The notes under the pieces were generated by a model, which was not told the DNA's origin, searched no databases, and was given only the letters and a program-made list of their open reading frames with translations. From NCBI GenBank assembly GCA_900542165.1, contig UQMM01000028.1, positions 1-27,030 on the forward strand: DNA of 27,030 nucleotides, in the 5' to 3' direction. Source of the stretch: an uncultured Collinsella sp. Its GTDB lineage: Bacteria; Actinomycetota; Coriobacteriia; Coriobacteriales; Coriobacteriaceae. A program made the translations under genes and the position numbers. Positions 1-6,682 of the stretch are shown piece after piece; positions within the stretch are counted from its first letter, which is position 1; each line of letters opens with the position of its first letter.

Positions 1-187
1 CAGTGGGGTCGGGGCGATAGGCGAGGGGGTCGTCCGGCTTAGCTTGCGGCGTATCGAGGGAGCCGGCCTGCTCAAACGCGGGTTGGCCATTGCTTGCGGT
101 TGTCTGCTCAACGGGTGCACCGCACGAGGTGCAGAACTTGGCATCATCTGCAAGAAGCTTGCCGCACGAGGCGCAATACCGAGACAT
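1..187 (-). CDS. Zinc-ribbon domain protein, N-terminal part (runs off the window)
   Basis: The minus strand reads from an ATG at 187-185 without a stop to the window edge, giving 62 codons. The N-terminus starts MSRYCASCGKLL and continues DAKFCTSCGAPV, so two CxxC knuckles about 15 residues apart form a typical zinc ribbon of the zinc_ribbon_2 type. A Pro/Asp/Gln-rich linker follows. An AAGGAG ribosome binding site lies 7 nt before the ATG. Such ribbons often cap membrane-anchored proteins of unknown function, but the rest is outside the window and no function can be assigned. The gene is divergent from tmk. Confidence 0.75.
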   Translation of the reverse strand, partial: MSRYCASCGKLLADDAKFCTSCGAPVEQTTASNGQPAFEQAGSLDTPQAKPDDPLAYRPDPT

Positions 188-255
188 TGCCACTCCTTTC
201 GCCACATTTCAATGCAATACGACGATTATACCCACCGTTCAAAATTCCCCATCAT

Positions 256-324
256 AAGTTGCGGTGAAATAGGGACTGTTTGGCGGTCTCAGAGCTTCAA
301 TCAGTCCCTATTTCACCGCAACTT
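256..324. repeat. Perfect 23-bp inverted repeat with 23-nt centre
   Basis: Positions 256-278 and 302-324 are exact reverse complements of 23 bp; the 23 bases between are not symmetrical. The arms include GCGGTGAAATAGGGACTG and its complement. The element lies between two divergent genes and has no coding potential of its own. There is no T-run on either side, so it does not look like an ordinary intrinsic terminator. It may be a dispersed intergenic palindrome (REP or MITE-like); copy number cannot be judged from the window. Confidence 0.85.
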
Positions 325-344
325 CGGAAAGGCACCATTAGCCA

Positions 345-374
345 TTGGGGACGCGCCGGACGCTGGGGTATCAT
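345..374 (+). promoter_or_regulatory. Candidate promoter of tmk
   Basis: TTGGGG at 345-350 and TATCAT at 369-374 are separated by 18 bp. The 11-mer TGGGGTATCAT at 364-374 is repeated exactly before the comF-like gene at 3962-3972, which supports a promoter role. Transcription would start near 381, and the AGGAAGGGG ribosome binding site follows at 410-418. Confidence 0.45.
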
Positions 375-426
375 GGCTTGGTTGATATATCTGCATTTAC
401 GCGCCTTGTAGGAAGGGGCTGCGCCC

Positions 427-1110
427 ATGGCTTTTGAGCCTGCTCAACATAGCTTTATCACGCTCGAGGGCGTCGACGGTGCCGGCAAGTCCACGCAGGC
501 GCGCCTGCTCGCCCGTGCGCTCGAGCTCGCTGGCCACCAGGTTGTGAGCCTGCGCGAACCGGGCGGCACTGCCATCAGCGAAAAGATCCGTGCTCTGCTG
601 CTCGACCCCGCCAATACGGCGATGGGCGACACCTGCGAGTTGCTGCTCTACGAGGCAGCGCGCGCCCAGTTGGTGCACGAGGTCATCGCACCCGCCCTTG
701 CTGCCGGCAAGGTGGTCCTGTGTGACCGCTTCTACGATTCCACAACCTGCTACCAGGCGTTTGCCGACGGCCTCGATCGCCAGATAGTGTGCGATGCCAA
801 TAACCTGGCCGTCGCGGGAACACACCCGGCGCTCACGCTCGTCTACCACATCACGCCCGAGCAGGCGGCGCTACGCATGGCAGCCCGTGGCGCGGCAGAT
901 CGCATGGAGGCAAAAGGCATGGCATTCCAGGAGCGTGTTTACGAGGGGTTTAGCGCCATTGCTGCCGAGGAACCAAATCGCGTAAAGCTCATCGACGCCA
1001 CCGCGACCATAGAGGAAGTCTTTGCGAAGACGGTCGAGCAGGTTCGCGCGTACGGTCTCGACATTCCGCAAGACGCCGTCGTCGCCGCGCTTGCCAAGGA
1101 GGCCGAGTAA
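427..1110 (+). CDS. tmk: Thymidylate kinase
   Basis: The 227-residue product phosphorylates dTMP to dTDP with ATP in the cytoplasm, an essential step in dTTP supply. The P-loop GVDGAGKST is at residues 15-23. The DRF motif at 100-102, followed by YDSTTCYQ, corresponds to the DR(Y/F) substrate-binding segment of the family. An arginine-rich lid (RGAADRME) lies near residue 155. Length is close to the usual 205-215 plus a short C-terminal extension. The ATG at 427 is preceded by AGGAAGGGG. The gene is followed after one base by holB and then ricT, a grouping also seen in the Bacillus subtilis tmk-yaaQ-yaaR-holB-yaaT region, here without yaaQ and yaaR. Confidence 0.97.
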   Translation: MAFEPAQHSFITLEGVDGAGKSTQARLLARALELAGHQVVSLREPGGTAISEKIRALLLDPANTAMGDTCELLLYEAARAQLVHEVIAPALAAGKVVLCDRFYDSTTCYQAFADGLDRQIVCDANNLAVAGTHPALTLVYHITPEQAALRMAARGAADRMEAKGMAFQERVYEGFSAIAAEEPNRVKLIDATATIEEVFAKTVEQVRAYGLDIPQDAVVAALAKEAE

Positions 1111-1111
1111 C

Positions 1112-2239
1112 ATGGCCCCCGCTCAGGCAAGCCTGCTGGCCAAGCTCGACACCCAACAGCGCGTGCGCGATTTTTTGACCAACGCCGTCGCCAGCGGCCG
1201 CGCATCGCACGCCTATCTGTTTTTGGGCGCTCCCGGCGCCGGCAAGCTCGATGCCGCATGGGCGCTCGCCCAGGCCTTCCTGTGCGAGCAGGACGGCTGC
1301 GGCGCATGCGACAGCTGCGTGCGCGTTGCGCGGCACACACACCCCGACGTGCACTATTACACGCCTGAGAGCGCCACGGGCTACCTCATTGCCCAGACCC
1401 GCGAGCTGCTCGACGACGTGCCGCTGGCGCCCATCCGCGCTAAGGCCAAGGTCTACATCATCGACCGTGCCGAGCAGCTGCGCGCTAACACCGCCAACGC
1501 ACTGCTCAAGACACTCGAGGAGCCGCCCGAGGGCGTTATGTTTATCTTGCTGGGCACCTCGGCAGACGTGATGCTGCCCACCATCGTGAGCCGCTGCCAG
1601 TGCGTGCCGTTTCGGCTGGTGTCGCCCGCCGTGGCCGCGCGTGCCGTGAGTCGCGCGACGGGTCAGGACCTCGCGCGTTGCCGCATGGCGGTCGCCGTGG
1701 CGGGGAGCCCCACGCGCGGCATCGAGTTCCTTAAGAGTGCCGAGCGCCAGGATGCTCGCCGCCAGATGGTCCGCGCCATCGATTCTCTCATCGCTGCCGA
1801 CGAGGCCGATGTGCTCAGTCGCGCCAAGTCGCTCATCGTCGCCGTCAAGGCGCCGCTCGCCGAGGTCAAGTCCACGCAGGAAAAGGTGCTCGAGCAAAAC
1901 GCCGACTACCTGTCGCGTGGAGCATTGAAGCAGCTTGAGGACCGCAACAAGCGCGAACTCAACGCGCGCGAGCGTTCGGGTATCATGGAAGCGCTGGCGA
2001 GCGCGCGGACGCTCATGCGCGACGTGCTGCTGACGCTTCAGGACGAGGCGGCCGACGTGGTGAACGAAGACGTGCGCGACACGATCGGTCGGCTTGCCGC
2101 CGCGACGAATGTTGCGGGCGCCACGCGGGCGCTCGAGGCAGTCGCAACCGCCGAACGCAACATCGCCAGAAACGTTACTCCCCAGCTGGCCATCGAGGTC
2201 ATGCTGTTCGATATCAGGAAGGCACTGAAATGCCGTTAG
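1112..2239 (+). CDS. holB: DNA polymerase III delta prime subunit (clamp loader)
   Basis: This 375-residue protein is the delta prime subunit of the clamp loader, which opens the sliding clamp onto primed DNA. Visible features are a P-loop-like GAPGAGK at 39-45, followed by Leu rather than Ser/Thr as is common in non-hydrolysing delta prime subunits; a four-cysteine zinc module (C58, C63, C66, C69); and the conserved NALLKTLEEPP stretch near residue 129. An SRC-type sensor segment (TIVSRCQ) follows. The ATG at 1112 is chosen because the domain begins there and it lies one base after the tmk stop; an upstream in-frame extension would read inside tmk. Its last 10 bases overlap ricT, which suggests translational coupling. 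Confidence 0.93.
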   Translation: MAPAQASLLAKLDTQQRVRDFLTNAVASGRASHAYLFLGAPGAGKLDAAWALAQAFLCEQDGCGACDSCVRVARHTHPDVHYYTPESATGYLIAQTRELLDDVPLAPIRAKAKVYIIDRAEQLRANTANALLKTLEEPPEGVMFILLGTSADVMLPTIVSRCQCVPFRLVSPAVAARAVSRATGQDLARCRMAVAVAGSPTRGIEFLKSAERQDARRQMVRAIDSLIAADEADVLSRAKSLIVAVKAPLAEVKSTQEKVLEQNADYLSRGALKQLEDRNKRELNARERSGIMEALASARTLMRDVLLTLQDEAADVVNEDVRDTIGRLAAATNVAGATRALEAVATAERNIARNVTPQLAIEVMLFDIRKALKCR

Positions 2240-3921
2240 TCGTACCCGTTAAGTTTACCTACGCCTCGCGCGACCTGTGGTTCGATCCGCAGGATTTGGA
2301 TATCCTCGAGGCCGATTATGCCATTTGCTCCACCGAGCGCGGAACCGAGATCGGCCTGGTCACGGCCGATCCCTTTGAGGTGCCGCAAGACGAGATCGGT
2401 CAGCCGCTCAAGCCCGTGCTGCGCGTGGCGAGCGACATCGACCTGCAGCTTGCCGACGACCTGGCCATCCAGGGCGACGAGGCCATGGTCGACTTCCGCC
2501 GCCTGGTCAAGGAGCTCGACCTCGAGATGAAGCCGGTGGGCGTCGAGTACCTGTTTGGCGGCGAGAAGGCCGTGTTCTACTTTGCGGCCGAGGAGCGCGT
2601 CGATTTTCGCCAGCTCGTCAAGGATCTGTCCTCGACGCTGCACATTCGCGTCGACATGCGCCAGATCGGCGTGCGCGACGAGACCCGCCTGGTGGGCGGC
2701 TATGCCCAGTGCGGACAGGAACTCTGCTGCACGCGCTTTGGCGGACAGTTTGAGCCCGTCTCGATTCGCATGGCAAAAGAGCAAGACCTGCCGCTCAATT
2801 CCTCCAAGATCAGCGGCGTGTGCGGTCGCCTGATGTGCTGCCTGCGCTACGAGTTCGAGGCCTACAAGGACTTTAAGAGCCGTGCGCCCAAAAAGAAGAC
2901 GCTCATCGATACGCCGCTTGGCAAGGCGCGTATCCAGGAGTATGACACGCCGCGTGAGCAGCTGGTGCTGCGCCTGGAGAACGGCAAAGTCTTTAAGGTC
3001 AACCTAGCCGATATGACGTGCTCGGAGGGCTGCAAAAAGAAGGCCGCCGAGCAGGGCTGCAACTGCCGCCCCGACTGCGTGACGCGCGACGTGCTCGAGC
3101 GCATCGAGTCGCCCGAGATGCGCCTGGCGCTCATGGAGCTCGATCGCGAAAACGGCGTCGATGTGGGCGATGGCCTGTCGAGTGCCGACCGTCTGGCCGG
3201 CACGGCGATGCCCAAGCGCCGTCGTCGCGATGCTGAATCCGATGCTCGCGCCGGTCAGGGTCAGGGCGAGGGCCGTGGCCGCGGAAAAGGCCGCGGTAAG
3301 GCCGAGACACCCGAGGCCGAGGGGGCGGCCGATGGCCGTCGCCGTCGCAAGCGCGCGGGCTCGGGCGATGCTACCGAGGTTGCAGCCGCGGGCAAGAACG
3401 CCTCTCGCGAGCGCGAGGTTCAGCAGCCCCAGCAGCAGAATCGCGGCGGCGGCATGAACCCCACACGTCGCCGCCGCCGTCATCTGTCGAGCGAGGAGCG
3501 CGAGGACGCCTTCCGCGCCGCAGCTGCTCGCGAGGCCGGTGCCGCTTCCAAGGGCGCCTCGGCCTCCGATGCGCCTGTCGACAAGAGCGGCAAGTCACGT
3601 GGCGAGGAGGAGCGCGCGCCGCGTCCGCGCCGTCGCCATTCCTCGGGCGCGCAACAGAAGCCCTCAGTGCCCTCCGTGGCCGATCAGGTCTCGGATGGCG
3701 AGGTCAAGGTCACGCGCCGTCGTCCCGGGGATGGCGGGGGAGCGGCTGCCAAGGCTTCGCGTGGCGCCGCTCGCGACGAGCGCGAGCCGCGCGGTGGCGA
3801 GGGCTCGGCCGACCAGGGTCAAAAGCGCCGTCGCCGTCGCCGTTCCCGCAAGCCGCGCCAGGATGGTGGCGAGGGCTCGACCCCGTCTTCGTCCGCACCA
3901 CAACCGCCCGCCGGCGAATAA
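2230..3921 (+). CDS. ricT: PSP1-domain protein RicT (YaaT) with long Arg-rich tail
   Basis: Residues 1 to about 285 match the PSP1/YaaT family. In B. subtilis RicT works with RicA and RicF as an Fe-S containing complex that affects RNA maturation by RNase Y, and with development. The family cysteines are seen as CGQELCC (C161, C166, C167) and CGRLMCC (C198, C203, C204). A further cluster lies at C264, C268, C277, C279 and C283. The remaining 240 or so residues form a disordered tail of Gly, Ala, Ser, Glu and repeated basic blocks (KRRRRD, GRRRRKR, TRRRRRH, RPRRRH, KRRRRRRSRK). Bacillus proteins of the family are about 275 residues, so this one is roughly twice as long. The tail suggests RNA or ribosome binding, which is inference. 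The start overlaps holB. Confidence 0.9.
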   Translation: MPLVVPVKFTYASRDLWFDPQDLDILEADYAICSTERGTEIGLVTADPFEVPQDEIGQPLKPVLRVASDIDLQLADDLAIQGDEAMVDFRRLVKELDLEMKPVGVEYLFGGEKAVFYFAAEERVDFRQLVKDLSSTLHIRVDMRQIGVRDETRLVGGYAQCGQELCCTRFGGQFEPVSIRMAKEQDLPLNSSKISGVCGRLMCCLRYEFEAYKDFKSRAPKKKTLIDTPLGKARIQEYDTPREQLVLRLENGKVFKVNLADMTCSEGCKKKAAEQGCNCRPDCVTRDVLERIESPEMRLALMELDRENGVDVGDGLSSADRLAGTAMPKRRRRDAESDARAGQGQGEGRGRGKGRGKAETPEAEGAADGRRRRKRAGSGDATEVAAAGKNASREREVQQPQQQNRGGGMNPTRRRRRHLSSEEREDAFRAAAAREAGAASKGASASDAPVDKSGKSRGEEERAPRPRRRHSSGAQQKPSVPSVADQVSDGEVKVTRRRPGDGGGAAAKASRGAARDEREPRGGEGSADQGQKRRRRRRSRKPRQDGGEGSTPSSSAPQPPAGE

Positions 3922-3961
3922 CGCCCGCGAGCGGATTTAGCTCGCCTTGCCCCGAGCGCAT

Positions 3962-3972
3962 TGGGGTATCAT
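3962..3972 (+). promoter_or_regulatory. Candidate promoter core before the comF-like gene
   Basis: TGGGGTATCAT is identical to the sequence at 364-374 upstream of tmk. TATCAT at 3967-3972 would serve as the -10 element, placing the start of transcription near 3980, directly before the hairpin at 3985. A TTGCCC at 3947 is only 14 bp upstream, so the -35 element is uncertain. Confidence 0.4.
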
Positions 3973-3984
3973 AGCGCTGAATCA

Positions 3985-4020
3985 ACAACCCTCCCTGCGA
4001 CCGAGCGTAGGGAGGGTTGT
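3985..4020 (+). promoter_or_regulatory. Leader hairpin covering the comF ribosome binding site
   Basis: Positions 3985-3996 and 4009-4020 are perfectly complementary over 12 bp. Three further inner pairs (one G-U) leave a six-base loop. The 3' arm contains AGGGAGG at 4009-4015, which is the only plausible Shine-Dalgarno sequence for the TTG start at 4024. No T-run follows, which argues against a simple terminator. The geometry suggests that the hairpin hides the ribosome binding site. Confidence 0.55.
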
Positions 4021-4023
4021 GTC

Positions 4024-4830
4024 TTGAAGAGCCATCTGAACATATTGAGCTGTCTGCAGGGTGCCGGTGCCCTACCGTTTGCGGACGAATTGCTACCGTT
4101 TGCCGAGCGGGTGGCACGCGAGGCGCTCGAGGCATTGTCGCCAACACGATGTGCCGGCTGCGAGCGCGCCGGTGCGCTTATTTGCCAAGACTGCCTGGCC
4201 GCGCTCACGCTCATCGACCCACGTCATAGCTGTACCCGATGCGGCGCCCCGTTTGGGGATTTGCTGTGCACTGAGTGTTCGGTCGAGGGCACGTCCTCGG
4301 CAATGGCGGAGGCGCTCGACCGCTGCCTGGCGTGCGCCGTCTATGCGCATCCGCTGCCGCGCATCATTAAAGCGTACAAGGACGCGGGCGAGCGACGTCT
4401 GGCTCCGTATCTGGCGGAGCTGCTCTACGACACCGCCCTGCATGCCCGGGTCGTAGCGCCCGATCGCTATGGAGGTGTGCTGTCCGGCGCGGATGCGGTG
4501 GTGTTTGTGCCTGCGACGGCGGCAGCGTTTCGGCGGCGTGGTTTTGATCATATGGAGGCTATTGCGCGCCCATTTTGCGAGCTGTCGGGTGTTCCCCTGC
4601 TCGATGCTCTCGTCAAGTACGGGCATGGCGACCAGCGCGAACTCGGTCGTGAGGAGCGCCGCGAGCGTGCCCAAGGCATGTACGAGACGGTTGAGGATGT
4701 GCGGGGCAAGCGCCTGCTGCTTATCGATGACGTTATCACCACGGGTGCGACGATGGCAGCGGCTTCGGCGGAACTCAAGCGCGCCGGCGCCGCAGCGGTC
4801 GATGGCCTCGCTATCGCACGCGTTTGGTAG
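4024..4830 (+). CDS. comF: ComF family phosphoribosyltransferase-like protein
   Basis: The product of about 268 residues has the ComFC layout. An N-terminal zinc-binding part contains CAGC, CQDC, CTRC and CTEC knuckles. A phosphoribosyltransferase fold follows with FRRRGFDHMEAIA in the middle and the PRPP-binding signature LLIDDVITTGAT near residue 237. In transformable bacteria ComFC is a cytoplasmic factor needed for DNA uptake; many non-competent species also keep it. The TTG at 4024 is preferred because AGGGAGG lies about 8 nt upstream and the first domain begins soon after; the open frame extends upstream to 3961 but without a ribosome binding site. comFC is a known neighbour of raiA/hpf and of the raiA-motif RNA, and the same neighbourhood is seen here. 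Confidence 0.85.
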   Translation: MKSHLNILSCLQGAGALPFADELLPFAERVAREALEALSPTRCAGCERAGALICQDCLAALTLIDPRHSCTRCGAPFGDLLCTECSVEGTSSAMAEALDRCLACAVYAHPLPRIIKAYKDAGERRLAPYLAELLYDTALHARVVAPDRYGGVLSGADAVVFVPATAAAFRRRGFDHMEAIARPFCELSGVPLLDALVKYGHGDQRELGREERRERAQGMYETVEDVRGKRLLLIDDVITTGATMAAASAELKRAGAAAVDGLAIARVW

Positions 4831-4840
4831 GGGTGGTTTT

Positions 4841-5950
4841 GTGGCAGTGAAGATGGCGCGGTGTGACGAGCCGACAAGCGAGCAACTGGCGGCCTCCATA
4901 ATTCTGACCGGCGCCTCGGCGCTACGCATGATGCGCGCCGAGCGCCGACAAATGGGTTACATCAGCTGGAGGGAGCTCGATCCCGATGAAGAGCGCCGTG
5001 TGCTGCGCACGTCGTCGCCCTCGACTGAGGACATCTATCTTCCCGACTTGGTGCGGATTGGGGCCGCAAGTGGCGAGGTGCAAGAAGATCTTTGCTTACT
5101 GGTGGGATCTGCGGCGCAGCGCCGCCGCATGCCTGGCGTGGGCTGGTCCGTGTGTTCCGGGTTGCCTGTCGGCTCGATTCTAGAGGTGGAGCCGGGTGTA
5201 TACAGTCTATCTCCCGAGGCCCTTTGTGTTGCCGTTGCGCGCGAGGTCGGCTGCATCCAGGCATTTGCCCTGGCTCAGGAGCTGTGCTCTAAGATTTCGC
5301 TGAGTGACCGCGGGAAGTATCTGCCTCCCTACACCTCGCCTGTTACGAATAAACTTGCAAAGGACAAGGACCAGCCAGCAGATGTGGGCTACTTTGAGGT
5401 TGAGCCGGTGCTGACGCCCGATCGTCTGGCAGATTACCTCGCGGTATGCAAGGGGAACGCAGCCAAGCAGCTGCAGCGTCTGTGTCCCTATCTTTCGGAA
5501 AACCTGCGCTCACCCATGGAGTGCATCATGCTCGCCCTGTTTTCGCTTCCGTTTTCCTATGGCGGGTTTGCCTGCGGACCTTTTAAGACCGACTACAAGA
5601 TTGAGTTCGATGACCGTGCGCAGGCAATCTCGGGGATGCCGCATGCAGTTTGCGATGCGTATCAGGAAGCAGCCCGGTTTGACCTGGAATACAACGGTGA
5701 GCTGGGCCATTCCTCTCGGAGGGGACGTATCCATGATGAAAAGCGCAACACGGGCTTGATTACTATGGGAATCGAGGTCGCGACGGTCAACAACGAAATG
5801 CTCTGTGACATGGAAGCGATGGAAGCACTCGCATGGCGCATGCACCAGCGTATGCGAAAGCGGTACCGGAATCGTGTCGATGCCCGCAGGAAGAAGCAAG
5901 AGGCGTTGCTTAACACGCTGCGGGCGTGTTTTGGGCTTAAGCCGGTCTAA
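4841..5950 (+). CDS. DUF559-like (Vsr/PD-(D/E)XK fold) protein of unknown function
   Basis: The 369-residue protein starts at GTG 4841, 7 nt after AGGGG and 10 nt after the comF-like gene, so the two are probably co-transcribed. The C-terminal part (about residues 280-320) reads DLEYNGELGH, then D about eight residues later, then R and L, then MGIEVATV. This E-x2-G-x3-H, D-x2-R-x3-L, G-x2-V spacing resembles DUF559 and Vsr-like endonuclease domains. The N-terminal 250 residues are not recognised; a stretch resembling a YLPPYTSPVTNK linker separates the halves. The tail is rich in Arg and Lys. Similar proteins in actinobacteria have been compared with AbiEi-type antitoxins, but no toxin partner is visible. 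Role unknown. Confidence 0.7.
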   Translation: MAVKMARCDEPTSEQLAASIILTGASALRMMRAERRQMGYISWRELDPDEERRVLRTSSPSTEDIYLPDLVRIGAASGEVQEDLCLLVGSAAQRRRMPGVGWSVCSGLPVGSILEVEPGVYSLSPEALCVAVAREVGCIQAFALAQELCSKISLSDRGKYLPPYTSPVTNKLAKDKDQPADVGYFEVEPVLTPDRLADYLAVCKGNAAKQLQRLCPYLSENLRSPMECIMLALFSLPFSYGGFACGPFKTDYKIEFDDRAQAISGMPHAVCDAYQEAARFDLEYNGELGHSSRRGRIHDEKRNTGLITMGIEVATVNNEMLCDMEAMEALAWRMHQRMRKRYRNRVDARRKKQEALLNTLRACFGLKPV

Positions 5951-5981
5951 TTCGCGTCGAAAATAGAGGGTTAATCATATA

Positions 5982-6203
5982 CCCTGGCCAAAATATGGCA
6001 AATATGAGTACTGTCACTAAATCAGTAACAGCAAAATCAAGGAATTTAGGACTCGGAGGCGGCGTAAAGTAAGAAGATAATAAACAAATGTAGAATTACT
6101 AAGCATCAGGTCGGCGACACTGAGCGCAAAATCTGTCCGAGAGGCCAAAATTGCCTGTTACTAAATTGGTGGCAGTACTCATATTTGCCATATTTTGACC
6201 GGG
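5982..6203. repeat. MITE-like long inverted repeat element, about 220 bp
   Basis: The ends at 5982-6031 and 6155-6203 are imperfect inverted repeats of about 49 bp. Within them 5989-6013 and 6173-6197 match perfectly over 25 bp. The 123 bp between the arms are AT-richer than the surroundings and carry no convincing reading frame. No clear target-site duplication was found. The structure fits a small non-autonomous palindromic element, or a very long RNA hairpin at the 3' end of the upstream operon. Confidence 0.75.
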
Positions 6204-6250
6204 GCACCCTAAGAAGGGCGCCCCGGAGCTCCCCGTAGGGGAGCTCCGGG
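6201..6250 (+). terminator. Tandem GC-rich hairpins, probable terminator
   Basis: Two hairpins follow each other: GGGGCACCCT with AGGGCGCCCC (6201-6224, one mismatch) and a perfect 13-bp stem at 6222-6234 and 6238-6250 with a 3-base loop. They overlap by a few bases, so they may be alternatives. Only CTTCAT follows, without a real U-tract, so termination efficiency is uncertain. They insulate the promoter at 6323 from upstream transcription. Confidence 0.55.
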
Positions 6251-6322
6251 CTTCATAGGGGCATGAATAGCCCACTCCGACCTGCAAAATCTGTGCGCGC
6301 GATGCGAATGACGCCCTTAACC

Positions 6323-6351
6323 TTAAACTTCAGCTTGAACTTAGCTATAAT
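6323..6351 (+). promoter_or_regulatory. Strong promoter of the candidate raiA-motif RNA
   Basis: TTAAAC at 6323-6328 and a consensus TATAAT at 6346-6351 are spaced by exactly 17 bp. It is the clearest housekeeping-type promoter in the window. It lies 331 bp before the next start codon, which suggests that a stable RNA is its main product. Confidence 0.75.
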
Positions 6352-6357
6352 GCGCTA

Positions 6358-6676
6358 CGTTCCTACCAGGCTGTGGTTGCGGACGGACGAAATGCCCGTC
6401 CTAGTCCAAGACAGACGCGGTCAAAGGGATCCACGTAAGCGACCGCGTGCGCGCGGCGCGATCATGGCGCGTCCTAGATGTAAGCCGCACCGTCCGTTCT
6501 ACTTTCTTTGGGGCAATACCGCCTCGCGGGCGAGCGGGTCAGTCGTGAAGGTGGCTGCGGCCTCCCGAGCAAACACCCCGGTGCGCAAGTGTGGGGTCAA
6601 ATACCAGGTCAGCTGGTGGGAACAACCCGATATTCCGCGCAACGCACGGATCGTATACGACACAGAAGGCAGGGTA
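6358..6676 (+). ncRNA. Candidate raiA-motif structured RNA (ends approximate)
   Basis: The raiA motif is a known structured RNA of Bacillota and Actinomycetota, usually encoded between comFC and raiA. This segment has that position, with a ComF gene at 4024 and a long HPF gene at 8026, and begins just after a consensus promoter. Visible pairings include CGGACGG 6380-6386 with CCGTCCG 6490-6496, CGCGGTC 6416-6422 with GACCGCG 6441-6447, CTCG/CGAG 6523-6534, and ACCAG/CTGGT 6603-6617. The frame that extends upstream from the lipoprotein is open here, but its translation has no protein-like character and no ribosome binding site. I cannot recall the motif's consensus well enough to align it, so the class rests on context. 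No terminator precedes the lipoprotein, so the 3' end may come from processing. Confidence 0.55.
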
Positions 6677-6682
6677 GTGGAC

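Noticed and set aside
44..385. Plus-strand open frame of 113 codons
   Set aside because: It overlaps the zinc-ribbon gene in antisense and crosses the palindrome at 256-324; there is no ribosome binding site.
3985..4020. Simple terminator of ricT
   Set aside because: The stem is strong, but no U-tract follows and the 3' arm holds the comF ribosome binding site. A dual role cannot be excluded.
6505..6540. T-box-like sequence in the leader of the lipoprotein gene
   Set aside because: GGGGCAATACCGCC only loosely resembles the T-box consensus, and no specifier loop or terminator/antiterminator pair follows.
6263..6682. Upstream extension of the lipoprotein frame
   Set aside because: The frame is open, but it would place 140 basic, non-conserved residues before a typical signal peptide and cross the promoter at 6323-6351. 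No ribosome binding site is present.
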